Shown piece by piece: positions 25,841-40,400 of a stretch of 64,000 nucleotides of DNA. The notes under the pieces were generated by a model that was given only the letters and a program-made list of their open reading frames with translations, was not told the DNA's origin and ran no database searches. Position numbers and translations under genes: made by a program. Numbering within the stretch: position 1 is the stretch's first letter; each line of letters begins with the position of its first letter. Origin of the DNA: Pratylenchus scribneri (Eukaryota > Nematoda > Chromadorea > Rhabditida > Pratylenchidae); the NCBI GenBank assembly GCA_030063045.1, contig JAQSEB010000073.1, positions 186,001 to 250,000 of the forward strand. The letters are read 5' to 3'.

Positions 25841-27320
25841 TAGATGCATGTTCTCCATCAAAAAATACAAGCCTATCTTTTTTTAGATTTTTAAAATACC
25901 CCATATTGATTTTTTATGAATTTCCAAAAATGGCCCCAAAATTCAATTATGCCTAGGGTATATTTGACATGTTTTAGTTCAGGATTTGAATTTTTTGAAA
26001 TTTTTTTTAATAGATTCATATTCTCCATTAAAAAATACCGGCATATCTTTTTTTATTTTTTAAAATACCCTCATATTGATTTTATATGAATTTCTAAACA
26101 ATGGCCCCAAAATTCAATTATGCCTAGGGTATATTTGACATGTTTTAGTTCAGGATTTGAATTTTTTGAAATTCTTTTAATAGAATCATATTCTCCATCA
26201 AAAAATACAAGCCTATCTTTTTTTAGATTTTTAAAATACCCCCTTACTAATTTTTTATGAATTTCTAAACAATGGCCCCAAAATTCAATTATGCCTAGGG
26301 TATATTTGACATGTTTTAGTTCAGGATTTGAATTTTTTGAAATTTTTTTAATAGATTCATGTTCTCCATCAAAAAATACAAGCCTATCTTTTTTTAGATT
26401 TTTAAAATACCCCCTTACTAATTTTTTCTGAATTTCTAAACAATGGCCCCAAAATTCAATTATGCCTAGGGTATATTTGACATGTTTTAGTTCAGGATTT
26501 GAATTTTTTGAAATTCTTTTAATAGAATCATATTCTCCATCAAAAAATACAGTCCTATATTTTTTATTTTGTTAATATACCCTCATATTGATTTTATATG
26601 AATTTCTAAACAATAGCCCCAAAATTCAATTATGCCTAGGGTATATTTGACTTGTTTTAGTTCAGGATTTGAATTTTTTGAAATTTTTTTAATAGAATCA
26701 TATTCTCCATCAAAAAATACAGTCCTATATTTTTTATTTTGTTAATATACCCTCATATTGATTTTATATGAATTTCTAAACAATAGCCCCAAAATTCAAT
26801 TATGCCTAGGGTATATTTGACATGTTTTAGTTCAGGATTTGAATTTTTTGAAATTTTTTTTAATAGATTCATATTCTCCATTAAAAAATACCGGCATATC
26901 TTTTTTTATTTTTTAAAATACCCTCATATTGATTTTTTATGAATTTCTAAACAATAGCCCCAAAATTCAATTATGCCTAGGGTATATTTGACATGTTTTA
27001 GTTCAGGATTTGAATTTTTTGAAATTTTTTTAATAGATGCATGTTCTCCATCAAAAAATACAAGCCTATCTTTTTTTAGATTTTTAAAATACCCCATATT
27101 GATTTTTTATGAATTTCTAAACAATAGCCCCAAAATTCAATTATGCCTAGGGTATATTTGACATGTTTTAGTTCAGGATTTGAATTTTTTGAAATTTTTT
27201 TAATAGATTCATGTTCTCCATCAAAAAATACAAGCCTATCTTTTTTTAGATTTTTAAAATACCCCATATTGATTTTTTATGAATTTCCAAAAATGGCCCC
27301 AAAATTCAATTATGCCTAGG
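25841..27320 (+). repeat. B/C-rich stretch
   Basis: Copy of 4,561-6,220 with C units at 26036 and 26889, both exactly 21,276 bp from their partners at 4760 and 5613. One 169-bp B unit present in the left copy is absent after the second C unit. No gene is seen. Confidence 0.87.
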
Positions 27321-28730
27321 GTATATTGGACTTGTTTTAGTTCAGGATTTGAATTTTTTGAAATTTTTTTAATAGAATCATATTCTCCATCAAAAAATAC
27401 AGTCCTATATTTTTTATTTTGTTAATATACCCTCATATTGATTTTATATGAATTTCTAAACAATAGCCCCAAAATTCAATTATGCCTAGGGTATATTTGA
27501 CTTGTTTTAGTTCAGGATTTGAATTTTTTGAAATTTTTTTAATAGAATCATATTCTCCATCAAAAAATACAGTCCTATATTTTTTATTTTGTTAATATAC
27601 CCTCATATTGATTTTATATGAATTTCTAAACAATAGCCCCAAAATTCAATTATGCCTAGGGTACATTTGACATGTTTTAGTTCAGGATTTGAATTTTTTG
27701 AAATTCTTTTAATAGAATCATATTCTCCATCAAAAAATATAGTCCTATATTTTTTATTTTGTTAATATACCCTCATATTGATTTTATATGAATTTCTAAA
27801 CAATGGCCCCAAAATTCAATTATGCCTAGGGTATATTTGACATGTTTTAGTTCAGGATTTAAATTTTTTGAAATTCTTTTAAGAGAATCATATTCTCCAT
27901 TAAAAAATACAGTCCTATATATTTTATTTTGTTAATATACCCTCATATTGATTTTATATGAATTTCTAAACAATGGCCCCAAAATTCAATTATGCCTAGG
28001 GTATATTTGACATGTTTTAGTTCAGGATTTGAATTTTTTGAAATTCTTTTAATAGAATCATATTCTCCATCAAAAAATACAGTCCTATATTTTTTATTTT
28101 GTTAATATACCCTCATATTGATTTTTTATAAATTTCTAATAAATGGCCCCAAAATTCAATTATGCCTAGGGTATATTTGACTTGTTTTAGTTCAGGATTT
28201 GAATTTTTTGAAATTTTTTTAATAGAATCATATTCTCCATCAAAAAATACAGTCCTATATTTTTTATTTTGTTAATATACCCTCATATTGATTTTATATG
28301 AATTTCTAAACAATAGCCCCAAAATTCAATTATGCCTAGGGTATATTGGACTTGTTTTAGTTCAGGATTTGAATTTTTTGAAATTTTTTTAATAGAATCA
28401 TATTCTCCATCAAAAAATACAGTCCTATATTTTTTATTTTGTTAATATACCCTCATATTGATTTTATATGAATTTCTAAACAATAGCCCCAAAATTCAAT
28501 TATGCCTAGGGTATATTTGACTTGTTTTAGTTCAGGATTTGAATTTTTTGAAATTTTTTTAATAGAATCATATTCTCCATCAAAAAATACAGTCCTATAT
28601 TTTTTATTTTGTTAATATACCCTCATATTGATTTTATATGAATTTCTAAACAATAGCCCCAAAATTCAATTATGCCTAGGGTATATTTGACTTGTTTTAG
28701 TTCAGGATTTGAATTTTTTGAAATTTTTTT
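27321..28730 (+). repeat. Type A run with marker module
   Basis: A monomers with TACATTTGAC at 27662 and TAAATTTCTAATAAATGG near 28130; copy of 8,431-9,830. No gene is seen. Confidence 0.87.
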
Positions 28731-31700
28731 AATAGATGCATGTTCTCCATCAAAAAATACAAGCCTATCTTTTTTTAGATTTTTAAAATACCCCATATTG
28801 ATTTTTTATGAATTTCCAAAAATGGCCCCAAAATTCAATTATGCCTAGGGTATATTTGACATGTTTTAGTTCAGGATTTGATTTTTTGAAATTTTTTTTA
28901 ATAGATGCATGTTCTCCATCAAAAAATACAGTCCTATATTTTTTTAGATTTTTAAAATACCCTCATATTGATTTTTTATGAATTTCTAAACAATGGCCCC
29001 AAAATTCAATTATGCCTAGGGTATATTTGACATGTTTTAGTTCAGGATTTGAATTTTTTGAAATTCTTTTAATAGAATCATATTCTCCATCAAAAAATAC
29101 AAGCCTATCTTTTTTTAGATTTTTAAAATACCCCCTTACTAATTTTTTATGAATTTCTAAACAATGGCCCCAAAATTCAATTATGCCTAGGGTATATTTG
29201 ACATGTTTTAGTTCAGGATTTGAATTTTTTGAAATTTTTTTAATAGATTCATGTTCTCCATCAAAAAATACAAGCCTATCTTTTTTTAGATTTTTAAAAT
29301 ACCCCCTTACTAATTTTTTCTGAATTTCTAAACAATGGCCCCAAAATTCAATTATGCCTAGGGTATATTTGACATGTTTTAGTTCAGGATTTGAATTTTT
29401 TGAAATTCTTTTAATAGAATCATATTCTCCATCAAAAAATACAGTCCTATATTTTTTATTTTGTTAATATACCCTCATATTGATTTTATATGAATTTCTA
29501 AACAATAGCCCCAAAATTCAATTATGCCTAGGGTATATTTGACTTGTTTTAGTTCAGGATTTGAATTTTTTGAAATTTTTTTAATAGAATCATATTCTCC
29601 ATCAAAAAATACAGTCCTATATTTTTTATTTTGTTAATATACCCTCATATTGATTTTATATGAATTTCTAAACAATAGCCCCAAAATTCAATTATGCCTA
29701 GGGTATATTTGACATGTTTTAGTTCAGGATTTGAATTTTTTGAAATTTTTTTTAATAGATTCATATTCTCCATTAAAAAATACCGGCATATCTTTTTTTA
29801 TTTTTTAAAATACCCTCATATTGATTTTTTATGAATTTCTAAACAATAGCCCCAAAATTCAATTATGCCTAGGGTATATTTGACATGTTTTAGTTCAGGA
29901 TTTGAATTTTTTGAAATTTTTTTAATAGATTCATGTTCTCCATCAAAAAATACAAGCCTATCTTTTTTTAGATTTTTAAAATACCCCATATTGATTTTTT
30001 ATGAATTTCCAAAAATGGCCCCAAAATTCAATTATGCCTAGGGTATATTTGACATGTTTTAGTTCAGGATTTGAATTTTTTGAAATTTTTTTAATAGATG
30101 CATGTTCTCCATCAAAAAATACAAGCCTATCTTTTTTTAGATTTTTAAAATACCCCATATTGATTTTTTATGAATTTCTAAACAATGGCCCCAAAATTCA
30201 ATTATGCCTAGGGTATATTTGACTTGTTTTAGTTCAGGATTTGAATTTTTTGAAATTCTTTTAATAGAATCATATTCTCCATCAAAAAATACAGTCCTAT
30301 ATTTTTTTAGATTTTTAAAATACCCTCATATTGATTTTTTATGAATTTCTAAACAATAGCCCCAAAATTCAATTATGCCTAGGGTATATTTGACATGTTT
30401 TAGTTCAGGATTTGAATTTTTTGAAATTTTTTTAATAGATTCATGTTCTCCATCAAAAAATACAAGCCTATCTTTTTTTAGATTTTTAAAATACCCCCTT
30501 ACTAATTTTTTCTGAATTTCTAAACAATGGCCCCAAAATTCAATTATGCCTAGGGTATATTTGACATGTTTTAGTTCAGGATTTGAATTTTTTGAAATTT
30601 TTTTAATAGAATCATATTCTCCATCAAAAAATACAGTCCTATATTTTTTATTTTGTTAATATACCCTCATATTGATTTTATATGAATTTCTAAACAATAG
30701 CCCCAAAATTCAATTATGCCTAGGGTATATTTGACTTGTTTTAGTTCAGGATTTGAATTTTTTGAAATTTTTTTAATAGATTCATGTTCTCCATCAAAAA
30801 ATACAAGCCTATCTTTTTTTAGATTTTTAAAATACCCCCTTACTAATTTTTTATGAATTTCTAAACAATAGCCCCAAAATTCAATTATGCCTAGGGTATA
30901 TTTGACATGTTTTAGTTCAGGATTTGAATTTTTTGAAATTTTTTTAATAGATTCATGTTCTCCATCAAAAAATACAAGCCTATCTTTTTTTAGATTTTTA
31001 AAATACCCCCTTACTAATTTTTTCTGAATTTCTAAACAATAGCCCCAAAATTCAATTATGCCTAGGGTATATTTGACTTGTTTTAGTTCAGGATTTGAAT
31101 TTTTTGAAATTTTTTTAATAGATGCATGTTCTCCATCAAAAAATACAAGCCTATCTTTTTTTAGATTTTTAAAATACCCCATATTGATTTTTTATGAATT
31201 TCCAAAAATGGCCCCAAAATTCAATTATGCCTAGGGTATATTTGACATGTTTTAGTTCAGGATTTGAATTTTTTGAAATTTTTTTTAATAGATTCATATT
31301 CTCCATTAAAAAATACCGGCATATCTTTTTTTATTTTTTAAAATACCCTCATATTGATTTTTTATGAATTTCTAAACAATAGCCCCAAAATTCAATTATG
31401 CCTAGGGTATATTTGACTTGTTTTAGTTCAGGATTTGAATTTTTTGAAATTCTTTTAATAGAATCATATTCTCCATCAAAAAATACAGTCCTATATTTTT
31501 TATTTTGTTAATATACCCTCATATTGATTTTATATGAATTTCTAAACAATAGCCCCAAAATTCAATTATGCCTAGGGTATATTTGACATGTTTTAGTTCA
31601 GGATTTGAATTTTTTGAAATTTTTTTTAATAGATTCATATTCTCCATTAAAAAATACCGGCATATCTTTTTTTATTTTTTAAAATACCCTCATATTGATT

Positions 31701-32199
31701 TTTTATGAATTTCTAAACAATAGCCCCAAAATTCAATTATGCCTAGGGTATATTTGACATGTTTTAGTTCAGGATTTGAATTTTTTGAAATTTTTTTAAT
31801 AGATTCATGTTCTCCATCAAAAAATACAAGCCTATCTTTTTTTAGATTTTTAAAATACCCCATATTGATTTTTTATGAATTTCCAAAAATGGCCCCAAAA
31901 TTCAATTATGCCTAGGGTATATTTGACATGTTTTAGTTCAGGATTTGAATTTTTTGAAATTTTTTTAATAGATGCATGTTCTCCATCAAAAAATACAAGC
32001 CTATCTTTTTTTAGATTTTTAAAATACCCCATATTGATTTTTTATGAATTTCTAAACAATGGCCCCAAAATTCAATTATGCCTAGGGTATATTTGACTTG
32101 TTTTAGTTCAGGATTTGAATTTTTTGAAATTCTTTTAATAGAATCATATTCTCCATCAAAAAATACAGTCCTATATTTTTTTAGATTTTTAAAATACCC

Positions 32200-33228
32200 T
32201 CATATTGATTTTTTATGAATTTCTAAACAATAGCCCCAAAATTCAATTATGCCTAGGGTATATTTGACATGTTTTAGTTCAGGATTTGAATTTTTTGAAA
32301 TTTTTTTAATAGATTCATGTTCTCCATCAAAAAATACAAGCCTATCTTTTTTTAGATTTTTAAAATACCCCCTTACTAATTTTTTATGAATTTCTAAACA
32401 ATAGCCCCAAAATTCAATTATGCCTAGGGTATATTTGACATGTTTTAGTTCAGGATTTGAATTTTTTGAAATTTTTTTAATAGATTCATGTTCTCCATCA
32501 AAAAATACAAGCCTATCTTTTTTTAGATTTTTAAAATACCCCCTTACTAATTTTTTCTGAATTTCTAAACAATAGCCCCAAAATTCAATTATGCCTAGGG
32601 TATATTTGACTTGTTTTAGTTCAGGATTTGAATTTTTTGAAATTTTTTTAATAGATGCATGTTCTCCATCAAAAAATACAAGCCTATCTTTTTTTAGATT
32701 TTTAAAATACCCCCTTACTAATTTTTTCTGAATTTCTAAACAATAGCCCCAAAATTCAATTATGCCTAGGGTATATTTGACTTGTTTTAGTTCAGGATTT
32801 GAATTTTTTGAAATTTTTTTAATAGATTCATGTTCTCCATCAAAAAATACAAGCCTATCTTTTTTTAGATTTTTAAAATACCCCCTTACTAATTTTTTAT
32901 GAATTTCTAAACAATAGCCCCAAAATTCAATTATGCCTAGGGTATATTTGACATGTTTTAGTTCAGGATTTGAATTTTTTGAAATTTTTTTAATAGATTC
33001 ATGTTCTCCATCAAAAAATACAAGCCTATCTTTTTTTAGATTTTTAAAATACCCCCTTACTAATTTTTTCTGAATTTCTAAACAATAGCCCCAAAATTCA
33101 ATTATGCCTAGGGTATATTTGACTTGTTTTAGTTCAGGATTTGAATTTTTTGAAATTTTTTTAATAGATGCATGTTCTCCATCAAAAAATACAAGCCTAT
33201 CTTTTTTTAGATTTTTAAAATACCCCAT
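32200..33228 (-). other. Repetitive open frame of 342 codons, probably not a gene
   Basis: The longest open frame in the window is six tandem 57-residue units (171 bp each) on the minus strand, each unit containing the motifs KKDRLVFFDGEH, NSNPELK and LGIIEFWG. It opens with ATG inside a short B unit and ends at a TGA inside a CCCTCATATTG box, so both ends are set by monomer type. Related shorter frames are at 30667-31182 (171 codons) and 10065-10445 (126 codons). I recognise no domain, signal peptide or membrane segment. There is no flanking non-repeat sequence to supply a promoter. Substitutions in neighbouring B units do not favour synonymous sites. A coding ancestry of the satellite cannot be excluded, but a functional gene is unlikely. 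Confidence 0.15.
32311..33228 (+). repeat. 513-bp (3 x 171) tandem module in B units
   Basis: Three B units with the variant order CATGTC, CAAGTC, GATGCATG along this stretch are followed by another three of nearly the same order, all with CCCCCTTACTAA boxes until the last. A single copy of the module is at about 30.78-31.18 kb. The module keeps the minus-strand frame open. Confidence 0.82.
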
Positions 33229-33259
33229 ATTGATTTTTTATGAATTTCCAAAAATGGCC

Positions 33260-35000
33260 CCAAAATTCAATTATGCCTAGGGTATATTTGACATGTTTTA
33301 GTTCAGGATTTGAATTTTTTGAAATTTTTTTTAATAGATTCATATTCTCCATTAAAAAATACCGGCATATCTTTTTTTATTTTTTAAAATACCCTCATAT
33401 TGATTTTTTATGAATTTCTAAACAATAGCCCCAAAATTCAATTATGCCTAGGGTATATTTGACATGTTTTAGTTCAGGATTTGAATTTTTTGAAATTTTT
33501 TTAATAGATTCATGTTCTCCATCAAAAAATACAAGCCTATCTTTTTTTAGATTTTTAAAATACCCCCTTACTAATTTTATATGAATTTCTAAACAATAGC
33601 CCCAAAATTCAATTATGCCTAAGGTATATTTGACTTGTTTTAGTTCAGGATTTGAATTTTTTGAAATTCTTTTAATAGAATCATATTCTCCATCAAAAAA
33701 TACAGTCCTATATTTTTTATTTTGTTAATATACCCTCATATTGATTTTTTATAAATTTCTAATAAATGGCCCCAAAATTCAATTATGCCTAGGGTATATT
33801 TGACTTGTTTTAGTTCAGGATTTGAATTTTTTGAAATTTTTTTAATAGAATCATATTCTCCATCAAAAAATACAGTCCTATATTTTTTATTTTGTTAATA
33901 TACCCTCATATTGATTTTATATGAATTTCTAAACAATAGCCCCAAAATTCAATTATGCCTAGGGTATATTTGACTTGTTTTAGTTCAGGATTTGAATTTT
34001 TTGAAATTTTTTTAATAGAATCATATTCTCCATCAAAAAATACAGTCCTATATTTTTTATTTTGTTAATATACCCTCATATTGATTTTATATGAATTTCT
34101 AAACAATAGCCCCAAAATTCAATTATGCCTAGGGTATATTTGACTTGTTTTAGTTCAGGATTTGAATTTTTTGAAATTTTTTTAATAGATGCATGTTCTC
34201 CATCAAAAAATACAAGCCTATCTTTTTTTAGATTTTTAAAATACCCCATATTGATTTTTTATGAATTTCCAAAAATGGCCCCAAAATTCAATTATGCCTA
34301 GGGTATATTTGACATGTTTTAGTTCAGGATTTGAATTTTTTGAAATTTTTTTTAATAGATTCATATTCTCCATTAAAAAATACCGGCATATCTTTTTTTA
34401 TTTTTTAAAATACCCTCATATTGATTTTTTATGAATTTCTAAACAATAGCCCCAAAATTCAATTATGCCTAGGGTATATTTGACATGTTTTAGTTCAGGA
34501 TTTGAATTTTTTGAAATTTTTTTAATAGATTCATGTTCTCCATCAAAAAATACAAGCCTATCTTTTTTTAGATTTTTAAAATACCCCCTTACTAATTTTA
34601 TATGAATTTCTAAACAATAGCCCCAAAATTCAATTATGCCTAGGGTATATTTGACTTGTTTTAGTTCAGGATTTGAATTTTTTGAAATTCTTTTAATAGA
34701 ATCATATTCTCCATCAAAAAATACAGTCCTATATTTTTTATTTTGTTAATATACCCTCATATTGATTTTTTATAAATTTCTAATAAATGGCCCCAAAATT
34801 CAATTATGCCTAGGGTATATTTGACTTGTTTTAGTTCAGGATTTGAATTTTTTGAAATTTTTTTAATAGAATCATATTCTCCATCAAAAAATACAGTCCT
34901 ATATTTTTTATTTTGTTAATATACCCTCATATTGATTTTTTATAAATTTCTAATAAATGGCCCCAAAATTCAATTATGCCTAGGGTATATTGGACTTGTT
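33260..35000 (+). repeat. Tandem duplication, 6 monomers, offset 1,021
   Basis: C unit 33360 and 34381, and the rare ACTAATTTTATATG box at about 33570 and 34591, both give 1,021. The left copy alone carries CCTAAGGTATATT near 33619. Confidence 0.85.
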
Positions 35001-37410
35001 TTAGTTCAGGATTTGAATTTTTTGAAATTTTTTTAATAGAATCATATTCTCCATCAAAAAATACAGTCCTATATTTTTTATTTTGTTAATATACCCTCAT
35101 ATTGATTTTATATGAATTTCTAAACAATAGCCCCAAAATTCAATTATGCCTAGGGTATATTTGACTTGTTTTAGTTCATGATTTGAATTTTTTGAAATTT
35201 TTTTAATAGAATCATATTCTCCATCAAAAAATACAGTCCTATATTTTTTATTTTGTTAATATACCCTCATATTGATTTTATATGAATTTCTAAACAATAG
35301 CCCCAAAATTCAATTATGCCTAGGGTATATTTGACTTGTTTTAGTTCAGGATTTGAATTTTTTGAAATTTTTTTAATAGATGCATGTTCTCCATCAAAAA
35401 ATACAAGCCTATCTTTTTTTAGATTTTTAAAATACCCCATATTGATTTTTTATGAATTTCCAAAAATGGCCCCAAAATTCAATTATGCCTAGGGTATATT
35501 TGACATGTTTTAGTTCAGGATTTGAATTTTTTGAAATTTTTTTTAATAGATTCATATTCTCCATTAAAAAATACCGGCATATCTTTTTTTATTTTTTAAA
35601 ATACCCTCATATTGATTTTATATGAATTTCTAAACAATGGCCCCAAAATTCAATTATGCCTAGGGTATATTTGACATGTTTTAGTTCAGGATTTGAATTT
35701 TTTGAAATTCTTTTAATAGAATCATATTCTCCATCAAAAAATACAAGCCTATCTTTTTTTAGATTTTTAAAATACCCCCTTACTAATTTTTTATGAATTT
35801 CTAAACAATGGCCCCAAAATTCAATTATGCCTAGGGTATATTTGACATGTTTTAGTTCAGGATTTGAATTTTTTGAAATTTTTTTAATAGATTCATGTTC
35901 TCCATCAAAAAATACAAGCCTATCTTTTTTTAGATTTTTAAAATACCCCCTTACTAATTTTTTCTGAATTTCTAAACAATGGCCCCAAAATTCAATTATG
36001 CCTAGGGTATATTTGACATGTTTTAGTTCAGGATTTGAATTTTTTGAAATTCTTTTAATAGAATCATATTCTCCATCAAAAAATACAGTCCTATATTTTT
36101 TATTTTGTTAATATACCCTCATATTGATTTTTTATGAATTTCTAAACAATGGCCCCAAAATTCAATTATGCCTAGGGTATATTTGACTTGTTTTAGTTCA
36201 GGATTTGAATTTTTTGAAATTCTTTTAATAGAATCATATTCTCCATCAAAAAATACAGTCCTATATTTTTTTAGATTTTTAAAATACCCTCATATTGATT
36301 TTTTATGAATTTCTAAACAATGGCCCCAAAATTCAATTATGCCTAGGGTATATTTGACATGTTTTAGTTCAGGATTTGAATTTTTTGAAATTTTTTTTAA
36401 TAGATTCATATTCTCCATTAAAAAATACCGGCATATCTTTTTTTATTTTTTAAAATACCCTCATATTGATTTTTTATGAATTTCTAAACAATAGCCCCAA
36501 AATTCAATTATGCCTAGGGTATATTTGACATGTTTTAGTTCAGGATTTGAATTTTTTGAAATTTTTTTAATAGATTCATGTTCTCCATCAAAAAATACAA
36601 GCCTATCTTTTTTTAGATTTTTAAAATACCCCATATTGATTTTTTATGAATTTCCAAAAATGGCCCCAAAATTCAATTATGCCTAGGGTATATTTGACAT
36701 GTTTTAGTTCAGGATTTGAATTTTTTGAAATTTTTTTAATAGATGCATGTTCTCCATCAAAAAATACAAGCCTATCTTTTTTTAGATTTTTAAAATACCC
36801 CATATTGATTTTTTATGAATTTCTAAACAATGGCCCCAAAATTCAATTATGCCTAGGGTATATTTGACTTGTTTTAGTTCAGGATTTGAATTTTTTGAAA
36901 TTCTTTTAATAGAATCATATTCTCCATCAAAAAATACAGTCCTATATTTTTTTAGATTTTTAAAATACCCTCATATTGATTTTTTATGAATTTCTAAACA
37001 ATAGCCCCAAAATTCAATTATGCCTAGGGTATATTTGACATGTTTTAGTTCAGGATTTGAATTTTTTGAAATTTTTTTAATAGATTCATGTTCTCCATCA
37101 AAAAATACAAGCCTATCTTTTTTTAGATTTTTAAAATACCCCCTTACTAATTTTTTCTGAATTTCTAAACAATGGCCCCAAAATTCAATTATGCCTAGGG
37201 TATATTTGACATGTTTTAGTTCAGGATTTGAATTTTTTGAAATTTTTTTAATAGAATCATATTCTCCATCAAAAAATACAGTCCTATATTTTTTATTTTG
37301 TTAATATACCCTCATATTGATTTTATATGAATTTCTAAACAATAGCCCCAAAATTCAATTATGCCTAGGGTATATTTGACTTGTTTTAGTTCAGGATTTG
37401 AATTTTTTGA
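33601..37410 (+). repeat. Mixed A/B/C mosaic
   Basis: A runs (33.66-34.17, 34.69-35.37, 36.06-36.27 and 37.25-37.41 kb) are separated by B/C groups with C at 34381, 35572 and 36426. It contains a 1,021-bp (6-monomer) tandem duplication. Private changes include CCTAAGGTATATT at about 33619 and AGTTCATGATTTG near 35178. No gene is seen. Confidence 0.85.
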
Positions 37411-40400
37411 AATTTTTTTAATAGATGCATGTTCTCCATCAAAAAATACAAGCCTATCTTTTTTTAGATTTTTAAAATACCCCATATTGATTTTTTATGA
37501 ATTTCCAAAAATGGCCCCAAAATTCAATTATGCCTAGGGTATATTTGACATGTTTTAGTTCAGGATTTGAATTTTTTGAAATTTTTTTTAATAGATTCAT
37601 ATTCTCCATCAAAAAATACAAGCCTATCTTTTTTTAGATTTTTAAAATACCCTCATATTGATTTTTTATGAATTTCTAAACAATGGCCCCAAAATTCAAT
37701 TATGCCTAGGGTATATTTGACATGTTTTAGTTCAGGATTTGAATTTTTTGAAATTTTTTTAATAGATTCATGTTCTCCATCAAAAAATACAAGCCTATCT
37801 TTTTTTAGATTTTTAAAATACCCTCATATTGATTTTTTATGAATTTCTAAACAATAGCCCCAAAATTCAATTATGCCTAGGGTATATTTGACATGTTTTA
37901 GTTCAGGATTTGAATTTTTTGAAATTTTTTTAATAGATTCATGTTCTCCATCAAAAAATACAAGCCTATCTTTTTTTAGATTTTTAAAATACCCCCTTAC
38001 TAATTTTTTATGAATTTCTAAACAATGGCCCCAAAATTCAATTATGCCTAGGGTATATTTGACATGTTTTAGTTCAGGATTTGAATTTTTTGAAATTCTT
38101 TTAATAGAATCATATTCTCCATCAAAAAATACAGTCCTATATTTTTTATTTTGTTAATATACCCTCATATTGATTTTTTATGAATTTCTAAACAATGGCC
38201 CCAAAATTCAATTATGCCTAGGGTATATTTGACTTGTTTTAGTTCAGGATTTGAATTTTTTGAAATTCTTTTAATAGAATCATGTTCTCCATCAAAAAAT
38301 ACAAGCCTATCTTTTTTTAGATTTTTAAAATACCCCCTTACTAATTTTTTATGAATTTCTAAACAATGGCCCCAAAATTCAATTATGCCTAGGGTATATT
38401 TGACATGTTTTAGTTCAGGATTTGAATTTTTTGAAATTTTTTTTAATAGATTCATATTCTCCATTAAAAAATACCGGCATATCTTTTTTTATTTTTTAAA
38501 ATACCCTCATATTGATTTTTTATGAATTTCTAAACAATAGCCCCAAAATTCAATTATGCCTAGGGTATATTTGACATGTTTTAGTTCAGGATTTGAATTT
38601 TTTGAAATTTTTTTAATAGATTCATGTTCTCCATCAAAAAATACAAGCCTATCTTTTTTTAGATTTTTAAAATACCCCCTTACTAATTTTTTATGAATTT
38701 CTAAACAATGGCCCCAAAATTCAATTATGCCTAGGGTATATTTGACATGTTTTAGTTCAGGATTTGAATTTTTTGAAATTTTTTTTTAATAGATTCATGT
38801 TCTCCATCAAAAAATACAAGCCTATCTTTTTTTAGATTTTTAAAATACCCTCATATTGATTTTTTATGAATTTCTAAACAATGGCCCCAAAATTCAATTA
38901 TGCCTAGGGTATATTTGACATGTTTTAGTTCAGGATTTGAATTTTTTGAAATTCTTTTAATAGATTCATGTTCTCCATCAAAAAATACAAGCCTATCTTT
39001 TTTTAGATTTTTAAAATACCCCCTTACTAATTTTTTATGAATTTCTAAACAATGGCCCCAAAATTCAATTATGCCTAGGGTATATTTGACATGTTTTAGT
39101 TCAGGATTTGAATTTTTTGAAATTTTTTTTAATAGATTCATATTCTCCATTAAAAAATACCGGCATATCTTTTTTTATTTTTTAAAATACCCTCATATTG
39201 ATTTTTTATGAATTTCTAAACAATAGCCCCAAAATTCAATTATGCCTAGGGTATATTTGACATGTTTTAGTTCAGGATTTGAATTTTTTGAAATTTTTTT
39301 AATAGATTCATGTTCTCCATCAAAAAATACAAGCCTATCTTTTTTTAGATTTTTAAAATACCCTCATATTGATTTTTTATGAATTTCTAAACAATGGCCC
39401 CAAAATTCAATTATGCCTAGGGTATATTTGACATGTTTTAGTTCAGGATTTGAATTTTTTGAAATTTTTTTAATAGATTCATGTTCTCCATCAAAAAATA
39501 CAAGTCTATCTTTTTTTAGATTTTTAAAATACCCTCATATTGATTTTTTATGAATTTCTAAACAATGGCCCCAAAATTCAATTATGCCTAGGGTATATTT
39601 GACATGTTTTAGTTCAGGATTTGAATTTTTTGAAATTTTTTTAATAGATGCATGTTCTCCATCAAAAAATACAAGCCTATCTTTTTTTAGATTTTTAAAA
39701 TACCCCATATTGATTTTTTATGAATTTCCAAAAATGGCCCCAAAATTCAATTATGCCTAGGGTATATTTGACATGTTTTAGTTCAGGATTTGAATTTTTG
39801 AAATTTTTTTTAATAGATTCATATTCTCCATCAAAAAATACAAGCCTATCTTTTTTTAGATTTTTAAAATACCCTCATATTGATTTTTTATGAATTTCTA
39901 AACAATGGCCCCAAAATTCAATTATGCCTAGGGTATATTTGACATGTTTTAGTTCAGGATTTGAATTTTTTGAAATTTTTTTAATAGATTCATGTTCTCC
40001 ATCAAAAAATACAAGCCTATCTTTTTTTAGATTTTTAAAATACCCTCATATTGATTTTTTATGAATTTCTAAACAATAGCCCCAAAATTCAATTATGCCT
40101 AGGGTATATTTGACATGTTTTAGTTCAGGATTTGAATTTTTTGAAATTTTTTTAAAAGATTCATGTTCTCCATCAAAAAATACAAGCCTATCTTTTTTTA
40201 GATTTTTAAAATACCCCCTTACTAATTTTTTATGAATTTCTAAACAATGGCCCCAAAATTCAATTATGCCTAGGGTATATTTGACATGTTTTAGTTCAGG
40301 ATTTGAATTTTTTGAAATTCTTTTAATAGAATCATATTCTCCATCAAAAAATACAGTCCTATATTTTTTATTTTGTTAATATACCCTCATATTGATTTTT

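Larger units (their letters stand above)
28731..33600 (+). repeat. B/C-rich stretch with repeated 3-unit module
   Basis: B units predominate, with C at 29781, 31314, 31655 and 33360 and a few A units near 29450, 29630, 30650 and 31490. The region 29.9-31.2 kb resembles 31.8-33.2 kb. In the latter a 513-bp (3 x 171) module is present twice in a row, producing the longest open frame of the window. No credible gene. Confidence 0.86.
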
